This document shows, one piece after another, positions 15,721 to 23,928 of a DNA stretch of 53,309 bases. The position numbers and the translations under genes are program-made. Positions within the stretch are counted from its first letter, which is position 1. Each line of letters begins with the position of its first letter. The DNA comes from Neobacillus muris. Lineage in GTDB: Bacteria; Bacillota; Bacilli; Bacillales; Cytobacillaceae. The DNA lies in the NCBI RefSeq assembly GCF_943193175.1, contig NZ_CALPDF010000034.1, positions 1-53,309 on the forward strand, in the 5' to 3' direction. The notes beneath the pieces were generated by a model, which made no database searches, had not been told where the DNA came from, and saw nothing but the letters and a program-made list of their open reading frames with translations.

Positions 15721-16350
15721 GTGGAAAAAAAGATTGGATGGATGATTGTGCTGTTTATTACGGAAATGCCAAAAGAAGCTAAAGAGAAAATTCTCTTTGC
15801 CGGTCTTGTGCTTTTCACTAATGAGGGGTTTAAAAATACCTCTGTGCTGGATATAGTGGAATTAGCAAGAGTTTCAAAAACCACCTTTTATCAACATTTC
15901 ACCAGTAAGGAACAATTAATGGCTCATCTATTTGCTGTGCTGGCTGCTGAAATTATGGAAGAGGTAAAGCTCGCGGTCAGTAATGAACATCGGACAGCCT
16001 ATAAAGCTTATGCTGGGATTCATCGTTATATTGAAATCTGCTTTACAAATATAAAAGCGGCCAGTCTTGTGCTGGTAGAGTCAGTAGGAGTTTCACCGGA
16101 GGTTGAAAAAGTGCGCAGTGAAGCCCATCGGCGCTTTGCCGGCATGATGTTTGAGATGGTTCAAGGCTTGCTGCCGAAAACCGTTTTAGAACAAGAAATC
16201 CGGATTGTTTCTCAGGCGATGGTCGGGGCCATTAATGAAGTTGTAATCCAAAACTACAATGATGAGGGAAATGGAATCGTTCATTTTGATGAGCTTGCCC
16301 GTCTTTTAAATCGAATGGTCATTGCTGCATTTGTAAATTTAGCCAATTGA
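15721..16350 (+). CDS. TetR/AcrR-family transcriptional regulator
   Basis: A regulator of up to 209 residues. The N-terminal helix-turn-helix is clear (TNEGFKNTSVLDIVELARVS, then KTTFYQHFTSKEQL). The all-helical C-terminal ligand domain is divergent, as usual. The start is uncertain: GTG 15721, ATG 15742 and ATG 15766 are in frame and none has a good ribosome site; the domain itself begins at the last. It lies directly upstream of an acyl-CoA degradation operon in the same orientation, separated by a terminator and a palindromic site (16460-16477). By analogy with FadR it probably represses that operon until an acyl-CoA binds. It could also respond for the polyferredoxin gene upstream. Confidence 0.88.
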   Translation: MEKKIGWMIVLFITEMPKEAKEKILFAGLVLFTNEGFKNTSVLDIVELARVSKTTFYQHFTSKEQLMAHLFAVLAAEIMEEVKLAVSNEHRTAYKAYAGIHRYIEICFTNIKAASLVLVESVGVSPEVEKVRSEAHRRFAGMMFEMVQGLLPKTVLEQEIRIVSQAMVGAINEVVIQNYNDEGNGIVHFDELARLLNRMVIAAFVNLAN

Positions 16351-16363
16351 ATAAATTTTTACA

Positions 16364-16400
16364 TGCATGAGCTGCATAGCAGCACTCATGCATTTTTTAT
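16364..16400 (+). terminator. Intrinsic terminator after the TetR gene
   Basis: TGCATGA and TCATGCA form the outer stem and GCTGC/GCAGC the inner stem, followed by a T-run. It separates the regulator from the operon it probably controls. Confidence 0.85.
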
Positions 16401-16451
16401 GTTTTTACTATATGCAAGCGGGCAACGTCGAAAATAGTCGAACGTTTTTTA

Positions 16452-16481
16452 TTGTATAGTACGAATACGTATTGGTATCAT
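16452..16481 (+). promoter_or_regulatory. Promoter with palindromic operator before the acyl-CoA operon
   Basis: TTGTAT (16452-16457), 18 bp, and TATCAT (16476-16481) make a plausible sigma-A promoter. Within it lies TACGAATACGTATTGGTA (16460-16477), a palindrome with a perfect 10-bp core (AATACGTATT) and only one mismatched pair in 18 bp. A site between -35 and -10 suits a TetR repressor, and a tetR gene ends 110 bp upstream. Confidence 0.55.
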
Positions 16482-16529
16482 TTGTGTATAAAATATTTTG
16501 AATATTTGTAAAAAGAAGGAGGGGATCCG

Positions 16530-17645
16530 ATGATTTCCTTTATGCCAAATGAAGATGAAATATCCTTTGTGGATGTTGCAAAGTCCTTCGCGATTGAACA
16601 TTTGCGTCCAAGATCACGTTTGATTGAAGAAACAGGAGAAGTCCCTGACGATATGGCCGGCAAATTACAAGAATTGGGCTTCACCACACTGGAATTGCTG
16701 GAAAGCTTTGACGGTTTAGAACTGCCATTAGTGTCACAGGTGCAAGTTCTTGAAGCATTAAGTTTTGGTGATCTTGCAGCCGTTCAAGGCTTGCCGGGAT
16801 TTAACGAGACTGCGTCCTTTATCCGAGCTAATCCTGAAAATCCGCTGTTTGTTTCCTTAAAGGATAAGCGGCCAACCGGATCCTTATTAGTGAACCCATT
16901 TCATCACTCACTTACGATCCAAACAAACCGCAATGGGTACCGTTTAAACGGGGTATCCATTCCAGTTAAAATGGGAGAGGTTTCAACCTTGCTCATTATT
17001 GCCGGAGTGGATGAGAATCGGGAGGACGTACTGCTCCTGCTTGAAAAGGAGACACATCAGTGGAAATCCGTTATTGGGGATCGGCGCCTGGGCTTATTAG
17101 CATCAAAATGTGCGCGTTTACAATTCGATCAATTGGAAGTGCCTGAAGACTGTGTACTTGCTAGAGGAGAAGCTGCCAGACAAGTCACTCGAGACGCGCT
17201 GGCGAGAATTCGTATTCTAGAAGCCGCGAAAGAGGTTGGGACAATGGCAGCCGCTCTAGCTTATGCGACAGAATATACCGCCGGGCGTAAAGCTTTTGGC
17301 CAAGAAATTGCCAAGTTTCAGGGGGTTTCTTTTACTGCGGCCCAAATGGCGATACAAACTCAAGGTGCCCGAAATTTAGTGTGGCATGCTGCCAAGAAAC
17401 TGGATGACCAGGAGCCGGATGCCATTCAGGCTTCTTTGTCTGCCCTCCATTTCGCTCACCGTGCCGTCCGTTTCGTCACAGATTCTGCTGTTCAGCTGCT
17501 CGGCGGTCATGGATATGTACAGGATCATCCAGTGGAAAAATGGATGAGAGATGCCCAAGCACAGGTGAACTTATGGGAAAGTGAAACTGAACTGCTGGTT
17601 AAAAGCGGTGAATACCTATTATTAGGGAAGGAGGGAAACGGATGA
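16530..17645 (+). CDS. Acyl-CoA dehydrogenase-like subunit, divergent
   Basis: A 371-residue member of the acyl-CoA dehydrogenase fold, but degenerate. The C-terminal helical domain is recognisable (YTAGRKAFGQEIAKFQGVSF, LLGGHGYVQDHPVEKWMRDA). Where a normal enzyme has the catalytic Glu in an xYEGTxxIQ stretch after RDA, this one reads NLWESETELL. The middle flavin-binding region also lacks the usual TEPxxGSD segment. The next gene is a complete acyl-CoA dehydrogenase starting inside its stop codon, so the pair may form a heteromer in which this subunit is structural, as known for actinobacterial steroid acyl-CoA dehydrogenases. AGGAGGGG at 16517-16524 supports ATG 16530. Confidence 0.8.
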   Translation: MISFMPNEDEISFVDVAKSFAIEHLRPRSRLIEETGEVPDDMAGKLQELGFTTLELLESFDGLELPLVSQVQVLEALSFGDLAAVQGLPGFNETASFIRANPENPLFVSLKDKRPTGSLLVNPFHHSLTIQTNRNGYRLNGVSIPVKMGEVSTLLIIAGVDENREDVLLLLEKETHQWKSVIGDRRLGLLASKCARLQFDQLEVPEDCVLARGEAARQVTRDALARIRILEAAKEVGTMAAALAYATEYTAGRKAFGQEIAKFQGVSFTAAQMAIQTQGARNLVWHAAKKLDDQEPDAIQASLSALHFAHRAVRFVTDSAVQLLGGHGYVQDHPVEKWMRDAQAQVNLWESETELLVKSGEYLLLGKEGNG

Positions 17646-18844
17646 TATCCTACGAACTGGAACCTCAGCAGCAACAGGTTAAGGAAATTGTCCATTGGTT
17701 TGCAGAAAATGAAATGCGTCCGATCTCCATGCTGGCTGACAAATTAGCCAATGTGCCAGATGATTGGCTTAGAAAGGTCAACAATATTGGCATTTCGATG
17801 AGTACTTCCACATTAGGGGAAGGATCGAAAAGTGAGGGGCAGAAGAAGGAACGGCAAGGAAACCGTCTCGCTGTGATTGCCACTGAGGAATTGGCATGGG
17901 GAGATGCGGCGATTGCCCTTACCCTGCCTGGACCAGGTTTAGGCGGTCCGCCCATCCAGCATAGCGGAACGCCAGAGCAAAAACAGCGATTTCTATCCAT
18001 CTTTTCACGCGATGAGGAACCGCGATGGGGAGCTTATGCTCTGACAGAGCCGGAGGCCGGTTCAGATGTGTCAGGCATCCAGACAACGGCAGTGAAAACA
18101 AAAGGAGGTTATATTTTAAACGGGCAAAAAATATTTATTACCAATGGTAAACGCGCTTCATGGGTTGTCGCGTTTGCAACGATTAATAAGGAACTGGGCC
18201 GTGCCGGACATCGCGCATTCGTTGTAGAAAAAGGGACACCGGGTTTCTCCTGTTCCCGGGTTGCCCATAAGATGGGACTGCGGGCATCTGAAACGGCGGA
18301 GCTTGTGTTTGAGGATTGCTTTGTTCCAGATGAGAATTTGCTTGGCGGTGAAGAGTACTACGAAAGCAAAGGTTCAGGACCATCCGGTTTTCGGGTGGCA
18401 ATGAAAACATTTGATACAACCAGGCCGATTATAGCGGCAATGGCAACGGGGATTGCCAGAGGAGCCTATGAATATACCATCGATTTAATCAAAAAGGAAT
18501 ATCCGCTTCATGGAAGGCAGTTCCAAATGGCGGCAGAAACACTTGCAAGCATCCAGCAATCGATTGAGGCCGCCCGTCTTTTAACATGGGAATCTGCCTG
18601 GAAGGCGGACCTCGGTTTGCCAAATGCCAAAGAGGCCGCCATGTGTAAAGCTTTTGCCGGTAAAATGGCGCTGGAATCCACTTCAAAATGTTTAGAGCTG
18701 CTCGGTCCGATTGGATTAGAAAATCATATTGTAGAAAAAATGTACCGCGATGCAAAAATTTTTGACATCTTTGAAGGCACGAATCAAATTCAGCAGCTAA
18801 TTGTCGCCCGCCATTTATATGAACCATTTGGCATTCGAGTTTAA
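17642..18844 (+). CDS. Acyl-CoA dehydrogenase, catalytic
   Basis: A 400-residue flavoenzyme that introduces the alpha-beta double bond into acyl-CoA and passes electrons to ETF. It has the canonical features: YALTEPEAGSDVSGI (FAD/substrate site), GQKIFITNGKRA, and near the C-terminus MYRDAKIFDIFEGTNQIQQ with the catalytic Glu of FEGT. Its ATG overlaps the TGA of the preceding gene, so the two are translationally coupled and likely made in equal amounts. Ribosome site GGAAGGAGGG lies just upstream. Confidence 0.92.
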   Translation: MISYELEPQQQQVKEIVHWFAENEMRPISMLADKLANVPDDWLRKVNNIGISMSTSTLGEGSKSEGQKKERQGNRLAVIATEELAWGDAAIALTLPGPGLGGPPIQHSGTPEQKQRFLSIFSRDEEPRWGAYALTEPEAGSDVSGIQTTAVKTKGGYILNGQKIFITNGKRASWVVAFATINKELGRAGHRAFVVEKGTPGFSCSRVAHKMGLRASETAELVFEDCFVPDENLLGGEEYYESKGSGPSGFRVAMKTFDTTRPIIAAMATGIARGAYEYTIDLIKKEYPLHGRQFQMAAETLASIQQSIEAARLLTWESAWKADLGLPNAKEAAMCKAFAGKMALESTSKCLELLGPIGLENHIVEKMYRDAKIFDIFEGTNQIQQLIVARHLYEPFGIRV

Positions 18845-18880
18845 TATTTTCATATATTTACTATATTGGAGGATGAAACC

Positions 18881-19246
18881 ATGACAAAAACAATCGAAGA
18901 GTATTCATTATCTGAACTGTTTAATAAAATTGAGGCCACCCTAAATGAAAATTCAGGACCTATTGAGGGATTTACTGCCTCTTATCTTTTTGACATCACC
19001 GGGGACGGCGGAGGACAATATCAGCTGCGTTTTCAGGATGGCAAAGCTTCTGTAGAGGCAGGCGCTGAGGCCCCCGCAGATTGTACTCTGAGTATGTCCT
19101 TGGCAAGCTTCCATGATTTTATGCTTGGCAAGTTAAATGGAACGGTAGCCTTTATGACTGGGAAATTAAAAATTAAAGGAGATATTGGAAAAGCACTGAA
19201 AATCGAAGGGATCCTCCGCCAATATAATGTGAAGGAACATTTATAA
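18881..19246 (+). CDS. SCP2 sterol-binding domain protein
   Basis: A 121-residue single-domain protein of the sterol carrier protein 2 family. GQYQLRFQDGKASVE, then ADCTLSMSLASFHDFMLGKLNGTVAFMTGKLKIKGDIGKALK is the family pattern, with a hydrophobic tunnel that binds acyl chains, acyl-CoA or sterols. I choose ATG 18881, 8 nt after GGAGG; the frame opens at a TTG 5 codons earlier. Placed after the dehydrogenases, it may carry long acyl-CoA substrates between the enzymes of the operon. Confidence 0.88.
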   Translation: MTKTIEEYSLSELFNKIEATLNENSGPIEGFTASYLFDITGDGGGQYQLRFQDGKASVEAGAEAPADCTLSMSLASFHDFMLGKLNGTVAFMTGKLKIKGDIGKALKIEGILRQYNVKEHL

Positions 19247-19342
19247 GGCGGCCCTGTATGAGGCTGAGTGCGATGATTCGGGATTCGGCCAGCCTCTGCA
19301 GTACGATAGCTGCATTTAGCGAAATTAGATAGGAGGTGTCAA

Positions 19343-21232
19343 ATGAAACCTAATAATTTAGTGGAAATGGTGTCCCGGACGGTAGAGCGTTATTCCGAAA
19401 AGGATGCCTTTTTATGGAAAAAAAACGGAACCTATCAAGGGATCAGTTATCTTTCCTTTTGGACTAAGGTGAGACAGGTTGCAGCAGGGCTAGCCCGCTT
19501 TGGCGTGAAAAAGGATGATAAAGTGGCGATTCTTTCAGAAAACAACCCCAATTGGCCAATCAGCGACCTGGCGATCATGAGCTTAGGTGCTATTAGTGTG
19601 CCGATCCATTCCACATTGCCTTCAGATCAAATTGCATACATTTTAAACAATGCTGATTGTAAGTTTATTTTTGTGCAGGATCACCATCATTTGGAGAAAA
19701 TCATTCATCCAGAAGCCGCTGCGCCACTTCCTACAGCAATCTTTTACCCGCTTGAGAATTTTACAGAAACAGACCAGCTTTTTTCGATTGACCATTTGGG
19801 CTATCTCGGGTCGATTCATCCCATTGAAAATTGGGAAGATGAGTTTAAGGAAATTTCAAGAGATGATCTTGCCACGATTATCCACACTTCCGGAACAACG
19901 GGGAAGCCAAAGGGGGCGATGTTAACCCATGGTAACCTCCTTTCCAACATTGAAGGGGTTCAGTTCTGGGTGCTTGAGGCAACTCCAAAGGATGTACTGC
20001 TGTCCCATTTGCCTTTGTCCCATGTATTCGAACGCATGGCAGGCCAGTTTATGCCTTTATCCGCCGGATCGACGATTGCCTACGCAGAAGGGATTGACAA
20101 AGTCCCAGAAAATCTGCTGGAAGTCAGGCCCACTGTATTAATCAGTGTTCCGCTGCTGTTTGAAAAAGTGTATGCACAGGCACAACAGATGGTGGAATCA
20201 GGTACCCCGTTGCGAAAGAAGATATTTAACTGGGCGATCGAGGTGGGCCATAGGAGATATGAACATTATTTAAATCAGACCTTTGATGGCATGATGAGAA
20301 ACGGTTTTATCCCTAAAAAGCTCAGAAGACAATGGAAGCTGGCCAATGCCCTAGTCTATAACAAAGTGAAACAGAAAATGGGCGGCAGAATCCGCGGGCT
20401 GATTTCTGGAGGAGGCGCACTGAATCCTGAGATTGGGAGGTTCTTTTGGGCGGTTGATATTCCAGCACTTGAGGGCTATGGCTTAACCGAAACATCCCCT
20501 GTGGTCTGTACCAATCCGATGCTGAGAACGAAGGTGGGAACGGTAGGTAAGCCGCTTCCAAATCTTGAAGTGAAAATAGCGCCCGATGGAGAAGTGATGG
20601 TAAAAGGGCCAAGTGTGATGAAGGGCTACTACAAAGACTCCAAAGCAACGGAGGAGGTATTCGAGGACGGTTGGTTTTTAACCGGTGATATCGGCAGTCT
20701 GGATGAAGATGGCTTTTTAAAAATCGTTGACCGCAAAAAACGGATCATTGTGTTAAAAACGGGAAAAAATGTCGCACCCCAGCCAGTGGAGAATGCCATT
20801 ACACAAAGCAGATATATTCAAAATGCGGTCCTCATCGGCCAGGACGAAAAGTATGTCATTGCCATGATCACGCCAAGCTTTGAATCTCTTTTGCCATGGG
20901 CTGAAAAGAAAGGGCTTCCAAATGATATTAGCCAATTAATCAAACATCCAGGAGTACAGGCGCTGTTGACGAAGGAAGTTGTTAAGTACACTCATCCATT
21001 TGCCAAGCATGAGCAGCCGAAAAAAGTGATTGTCCTTGGCAAGGAATGGACAGTAGAGGATGGTGAGCTTACACCTTCCCTAAAAGTCCGTCTTCCGGAA
21101 ATTCAGAGGAAATATAAAGAAGTCATTGCCCTGGCCTATGCTGAAGAAAAATTTACTGATTTGCAGACTGCCGCTAACGAAGCGGCAGTGGGGTTATCAC
21201 TGAAATTTACAGAAGGGGAGAGAGGAAAATGA
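19343..21232 (+). CDS. Long-chain acyl-CoA synthetase (AMP-forming)
   Basis: A 629-residue ligase that activates fatty acids with ATP and CoA. The AMP-binding P-loop region reads TIIHTSGTTGKPKGAMLTHG, and GYGLTETSP and DGWFLTGDIG follow at the expected spacing. VDRKKRIIVLKTGKNVAP marks the C-terminal hinge with the catalytic Lys region. Its length and the HLPLSHVFER segment are typical of the FAA1/long-chain branch. ATAGGAGGTG precedes ATG 19343. The 96-bp gap before it contains a potential hairpin (GAGGCTG/CAGCCTC), the only gap of any size in the operon, which may tune expression or processing. Confidence 0.9.
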   Translation: MKPNNLVEMVSRTVERYSEKDAFLWKKNGTYQGISYLSFWTKVRQVAAGLARFGVKKDDKVAILSENNPNWPISDLAIMSLGAISVPIHSTLPSDQIAYILNNADCKFIFVQDHHHLEKIIHPEAAAPLPTAIFYPLENFTETDQLFSIDHLGYLGSIHPIENWEDEFKEISRDDLATIIHTSGTTGKPKGAMLTHGNLLSNIEGVQFWVLEATPKDVLLSHLPLSHVFERMAGQFMPLSAGSTIAYAEGIDKVPENLLEVRPTVLISVPLLFEKVYAQAQQMVESGTPLRKKIFNWAIEVGHRRYEHYLNQTFDGMMRNGFIPKKLRRQWKLANALVYNKVKQKMGGRIRGLISGGGALNPEIGRFFWAVDIPALEGYGLTETSPVVCTNPMLRTKVGTVGKPLPNLEVKIAPDGEVMVKGPSVMKGYYKDSKATEEVFEDGWFLTGDIGSLDEDGFLKIVDRKKRIIVLKTGKNVAPQPVENAITQSRYIQNAVLIGQDEKYVIAMITPSFESLLPWAEKKGLPNDISQLIKHPGVQALLTKEVVKYTHPFAKHEQPKKVIVLGKEWTVEDGELTPSLKVRLPEIQRKYKEVIALAYAEEKFTDLQTAANEAAVGLSLKFTEGERGK

Positions 21233-22062
21233 CACTGCCTTTAGAAGGAAAAGTTGCCTTGGTTACAGGGGCATCCCGGGGCTTGGGAAGAGCAGATGCT
21301 TTAAAGCTTGCCGAGGCAGGAGCGGATGTGGTTGTAACGGACATTTTAATAGAGGACGACCAAAATCTTGAGAATACTTCAGAGTCGCTTGGTCCAATCG
21401 CACAAATCATGACGCAGACCAAACAAATTTATACGAAATCCACTACAGAGCAAATTCGGGAAATGGGAAGGAAGGCTGCTGCCTTTAAAATGGATGTAAC
21501 CGACCGATCTGAAGTGGAGACTGTGATGAAACAAGTTAAGGAACAATTTGGGAAGATTGATATTCTGATTAATAATGCGGGAACTTTAGATCATACAGCA
21601 AGAATTGAGGACCAAAATGATGGCTTTTGGGAACGGGACCTACGGGTAAACTTAACGGGTGCCTATAATTGCTGCAAAGCTGTTTGGCCCTATATGAAGG
21701 AGCAGAATTGGGGAAGGATTATCAATATGGCTTCCGTTGCCGGAACGCTTGGAGGCTATGGGCAGGCTAGCTATTCGACCACCAAGGCTGGAATTCTGGG
21801 TTTAACCAAATCGCTTGCTTTGGAGGGAGCCAGATACAATATAACAGTGAATGCCATCGTGCCAGGAATAATCAAAACCGAAGCGTTTGAATTTACGAAT
21901 CCTTCGATGCGGGAAAGAATGATTGCCAGAACGGCATTTAAACGCCCGGGAGAACCGGAAGATATTGCCAATGCTATTGCCTTCCTTGTTTCAGAACAGG
22001 CGGGATATATAACAGGGGCAGGGCTTCCTGTTGCCGGAGGCATTGACCTTTTTACATTCTAA
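21229..22062 (+). CDS. SDR-family dehydrogenase, likely 3-hydroxyacyl-CoA dehydrogenase
   Basis: A 277-residue classical short-chain dehydrogenase. TGASRGLGRA binds the cofactor, NNAG follows at the expected place, and the catalytic Ser-Tyr-Lys set is seen in MASVAG and YSTTK. It starts inside the stop of the ligase gene (AATGA). The N-terminal region carries a short insertion after VTDILIEDD that resembles the peroxisomal multifunctional-enzyme type of 3-hydroxyacyl-CoA dehydrogenase. With the hydratase next to it, oxidation of 3-hydroxyacyl-CoA is the most likely reaction. Confidence 0.85.
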   Translation: MTLPLEGKVALVTGASRGLGRADALKLAEAGADVVVTDILIEDDQNLENTSESLGPIAQIMTQTKQIYTKSTTEQIREMGRKAAAFKMDVTDRSEVETVMKQVKEQFGKIDILINNAGTLDHTARIEDQNDGFWERDLRVNLTGAYNCCKAVWPYMKEQNWGRIINMASVAGTLGGYGQASYSTTKAGILGLTKSLALEGARYNITVNAIVPGIIKTEAFEFTNPSMRERMIARTAFKRPGEPEDIANAIAFLVSEQAGYITGAGLPVAGGIDLFTF

Positions 22063-22082
22063 TAGAATGGGAGATAAGTAAG

Positions 22083-22856
22083 ATGGATTGTTTATTAGAA
22101 ATGAAGGGCCAGGTTGCCCTCGTCACGATTAATCGTCCGCCAATGAACACCTTAAGCAGAAGTACCCTTTCAGAATTGGCCGCCATTTTTAACGAACTGG
22201 AAAAGGATGATTCGATTCGGTCCATTCTTTTGACCGGTGCAGGTGATCGAGTTTTTTCCGCCGGGGCTGATATTTCCGAATTCGGTGATATGAGCGATCA
22301 AGAACAATCTCGGGCCAATATACAGCATGTCCATGATTTTTTTCTGCGTCTGGAGCAGTTTCCGAAGCCGATTATTGCCTGTGTCAATGGAAAAGCTTTA
22401 GGAGGAGGAAATGAGCTGCAAATGGCCTGCCATTTGGCGATTGCATCGGAGGAAGCAGAATTTGGCCTTCCTGAAGTCCGGCTTGGCATTATTCCAGGAT
22501 ATGGAGGAACCCAGCGCCTGCCAAGGCTGATTGGAAGGCGAAGAGCTGTTGAATTGATGCTGTCAGGAGAGAGAATTTCTGCTCAAAAGGCATTGGGATA
22601 TGGAATGATTAATCGGGTTGTTCCACATGAGGACCTCATGGATGAAGCAATTGAATGGGCCGCCCGATTGGCCGAAGGGCCGCCGCTGGCCATGAAAGGA
22701 ATACTTGACTCTGTAAATAGGGGCAGTGACCTGCCGATTACTGAAGGAACATCGATTGAACTCGAACACATTATGGCAGTGAGAGGTAGTGAAGATGCTA
22801 TTGAAGGGGTAACCGCCTTTTTTACTAAAAGGAAGGCAGAATTTAAAGGGAAGTAG
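22083..22856 (+). CDS. Enoyl-CoA hydratase/isomerase
   Basis: A 257-residue crotonase-fold enzyme that hydrates trans-2-enoyl-CoA. The oxyanion-hole segments FSAGADISEF and NGKALGGGNELQ are present, as are both catalytic glutamates (GGGNE and LPEVRLGIIPGYGGTQRL). GGAGA precedes the ATG. It is the last gene of the operon, closed by a terminator. Together the six genes cover activation, dehydrogenation, hydration and second oxidation of an acyl-CoA; a thiolase is missing and must be encoded elsewhere. Confidence 0.92.
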   Translation: MDCLLEMKGQVALVTINRPPMNTLSRSTLSELAAIFNELEKDDSIRSILLTGAGDRVFSAGADISEFGDMSDQEQSRANIQHVHDFFLRLEQFPKPIIACVNGKALGGGNELQMACHLAIASEEAEFGLPEVRLGIIPGYGGTQRLPRLIGRRRAVELMLSGERISAQKALGYGMINRVVPHEDLMDEAIEWAARLAEGPPLAMKGILDSVNRGSDLPITEGTSIELEHIMAVRGSEDAIEGVTAFFTKRKAEFKGK

Positions 22857-22873
22857 GATGTATGTAAAGTCAG

Positions 22874-22912
22874 CAAAAAGGCGTAGTCCAATAACGGATT
22901 ACGCTTTTAATA
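22874..22912 (+). terminator. Operon-end terminator
   Basis: AAAAAGGCGTAGTCC (22875-22889) pairs with GGATTACGCTTTT (22896-22908) with one wobble. A- and T-runs flank it, so it may also end the convergent minus-strand gene. Confidence 0.8.
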
Positions 22913-22931
22913 GTTTTATTTATAACATCGA

Positions 22932-23267
22932 TTAGAGATGGTTTCTGCGATAAATGAGCCAGTAGCTTCCGATGCCGATCATGCTCAAGATTCCCACAGA
23001 GATTGGAAGTATATAGTTGAGTAATGGAGCCTTTTTTGGATCAACGGATTGAATGGCCGAAACGGATTCGCCAGACGTTTTTTCTTTTTCAGCGGCTGAT
23101 TCTGAAGCCTTTGTTTGACCTTGGGATACTGCTGCTTCGCCGATTGCAAACTCGGTAACTGCCGCTCCTGATAAAGAGGCGGGAGTTCTCCAATCAGAAT
23201 CTGCCAATACGTTCGATCCTAATAGAAAAAACAGTATGGAGAAGACTATATTAATTTTTATAAACAT
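22932..23267 (-). CDS. Small secreted, C-terminally membrane-anchored protein
   Basis: A 111-residue protein I do not recognise. A signal peptide (hydrophobic from residue 6 to 20, ending VLADSD) is followed by a Ser/Ala/Glu/Lys-rich, low-complexity stretch of about 50 residues. Then come a single membrane helix (YILPISVGILSMIGIGSYWLI) and a basic tail YRRNHL. That is the layout of an outward-facing stalk held in the membrane. It lacks an LPxTG motif. I choose the second in-frame Met (23267), placed 9 nt after TGGAG; the frame itself opens at 23282. It is divergent from a small membrane-protein gene, with a striking palindrome between them. Confidence 0.6.
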   Translation of the reverse strand: MFIKINIVFSILFFLLGSNVLADSDWRTPASLSGAAVTEFAIGEAAVSQGQTKASESAAEKEKTSGESVSAIQSVDPKKAPLLNYILPISVGILSMIGIGSYWLIYRRNHL

Positions 23268-23362
23268 TATATTCAACTCCATTATATTGTTAATGAGCTT
23301 GATGCTTTATTCTATCATCCTTTTGGACTGGGCAAACCAGTTTTAGGAAAATGTTCACAAAC

Positions 23363-23416
23363 CTTTCAAAAATCACGGACAGCAATTTTTGAAAGAGTTT
23401 GTTCTTAATTAAGAAC
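23363..23416. promoter_or_regulatory. Two palindromes in a divergent intergenic region
   Basis: A perfect 11-bp inverted repeat (CTTTCAAAAAT at 23363-23373 with 23385-23395) is followed 5 bp later by the perfect 16-bp palindrome GTTCTTAATTAAGAAC (23401-23416). The region separates the minus-strand stalk-protein gene from the plus-strand DUF5658 gene. The 16-mer is a good candidate for a dimeric regulator site; the regulator is unknown. Confidence 0.4.
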
Positions 23417-23532
23417 GAATTTGTGGTTTTTATGGTATGATTGGATGGTATACACCATTAGCCAGTGATTGAAACATCGTGGTTCATACATAGTAAAAGA
23501 GTCAATAATGATAAAAAGGGGAGGGGAATGCA

Positions 23533-23829
23533 ATGAAACTTGGATTATTTTTGCTGTTTTCGGGAATGGTGGATGCTGCTTTGACACATTATGGGATTAT
23601 ATCTGGTGTTATAGAAGAAGGCAACCCAATTATGAAACTTGTCATAGAAAAAGACTGGTCTTATTTTTATGTCATAAAAGTTCTCCTGCCCATTGTTTTA
23701 ATTGTTCTCATAACTATACACCCCATAACTGCATTAATAAAGCGGCTCATGGTTTCAGCGAGCATCCTTTATTTTTCTGTCCTCTTCTATCATCTGACTT
23801 GGATTCTCCTCTATACCTTTCATATGTAA
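23533..23829 (+). CDS. DUF5658-type small membrane protein
   Basis: A 98-residue protein with three predicted membrane helices (residues about 2-18, 46-64 and 70-94). It begins with a helix containing DAALTHYGI and continues IEEGNPIMKLVIEKDW, the Asp-Thr/Glu-x-Asn-Pro pattern seen in proteins annotated DUF5658. Function is unknown. Strong ribosome site GGGGAGGGG upstream. It stands alone. Confidence 0.7.
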   Translation: MKLGLFLLFSGMVDAALTHYGIISGVIEEGNPIMKLVIEKDWSYFYVIKVLLPIVLIVLITIHPITALIKRLMVSASILYFSVLFYHLTWILLYTFHM

Positions 23830-23928
23830 CAGAAAATGTTGGACACCTTTGCTTTTCTTAGGTAGTATCAATACGATATGGAAATTAGGGAAATAATAAG
23901 AAAAATGTTTGGAAAAAAGGAGTAAAAC

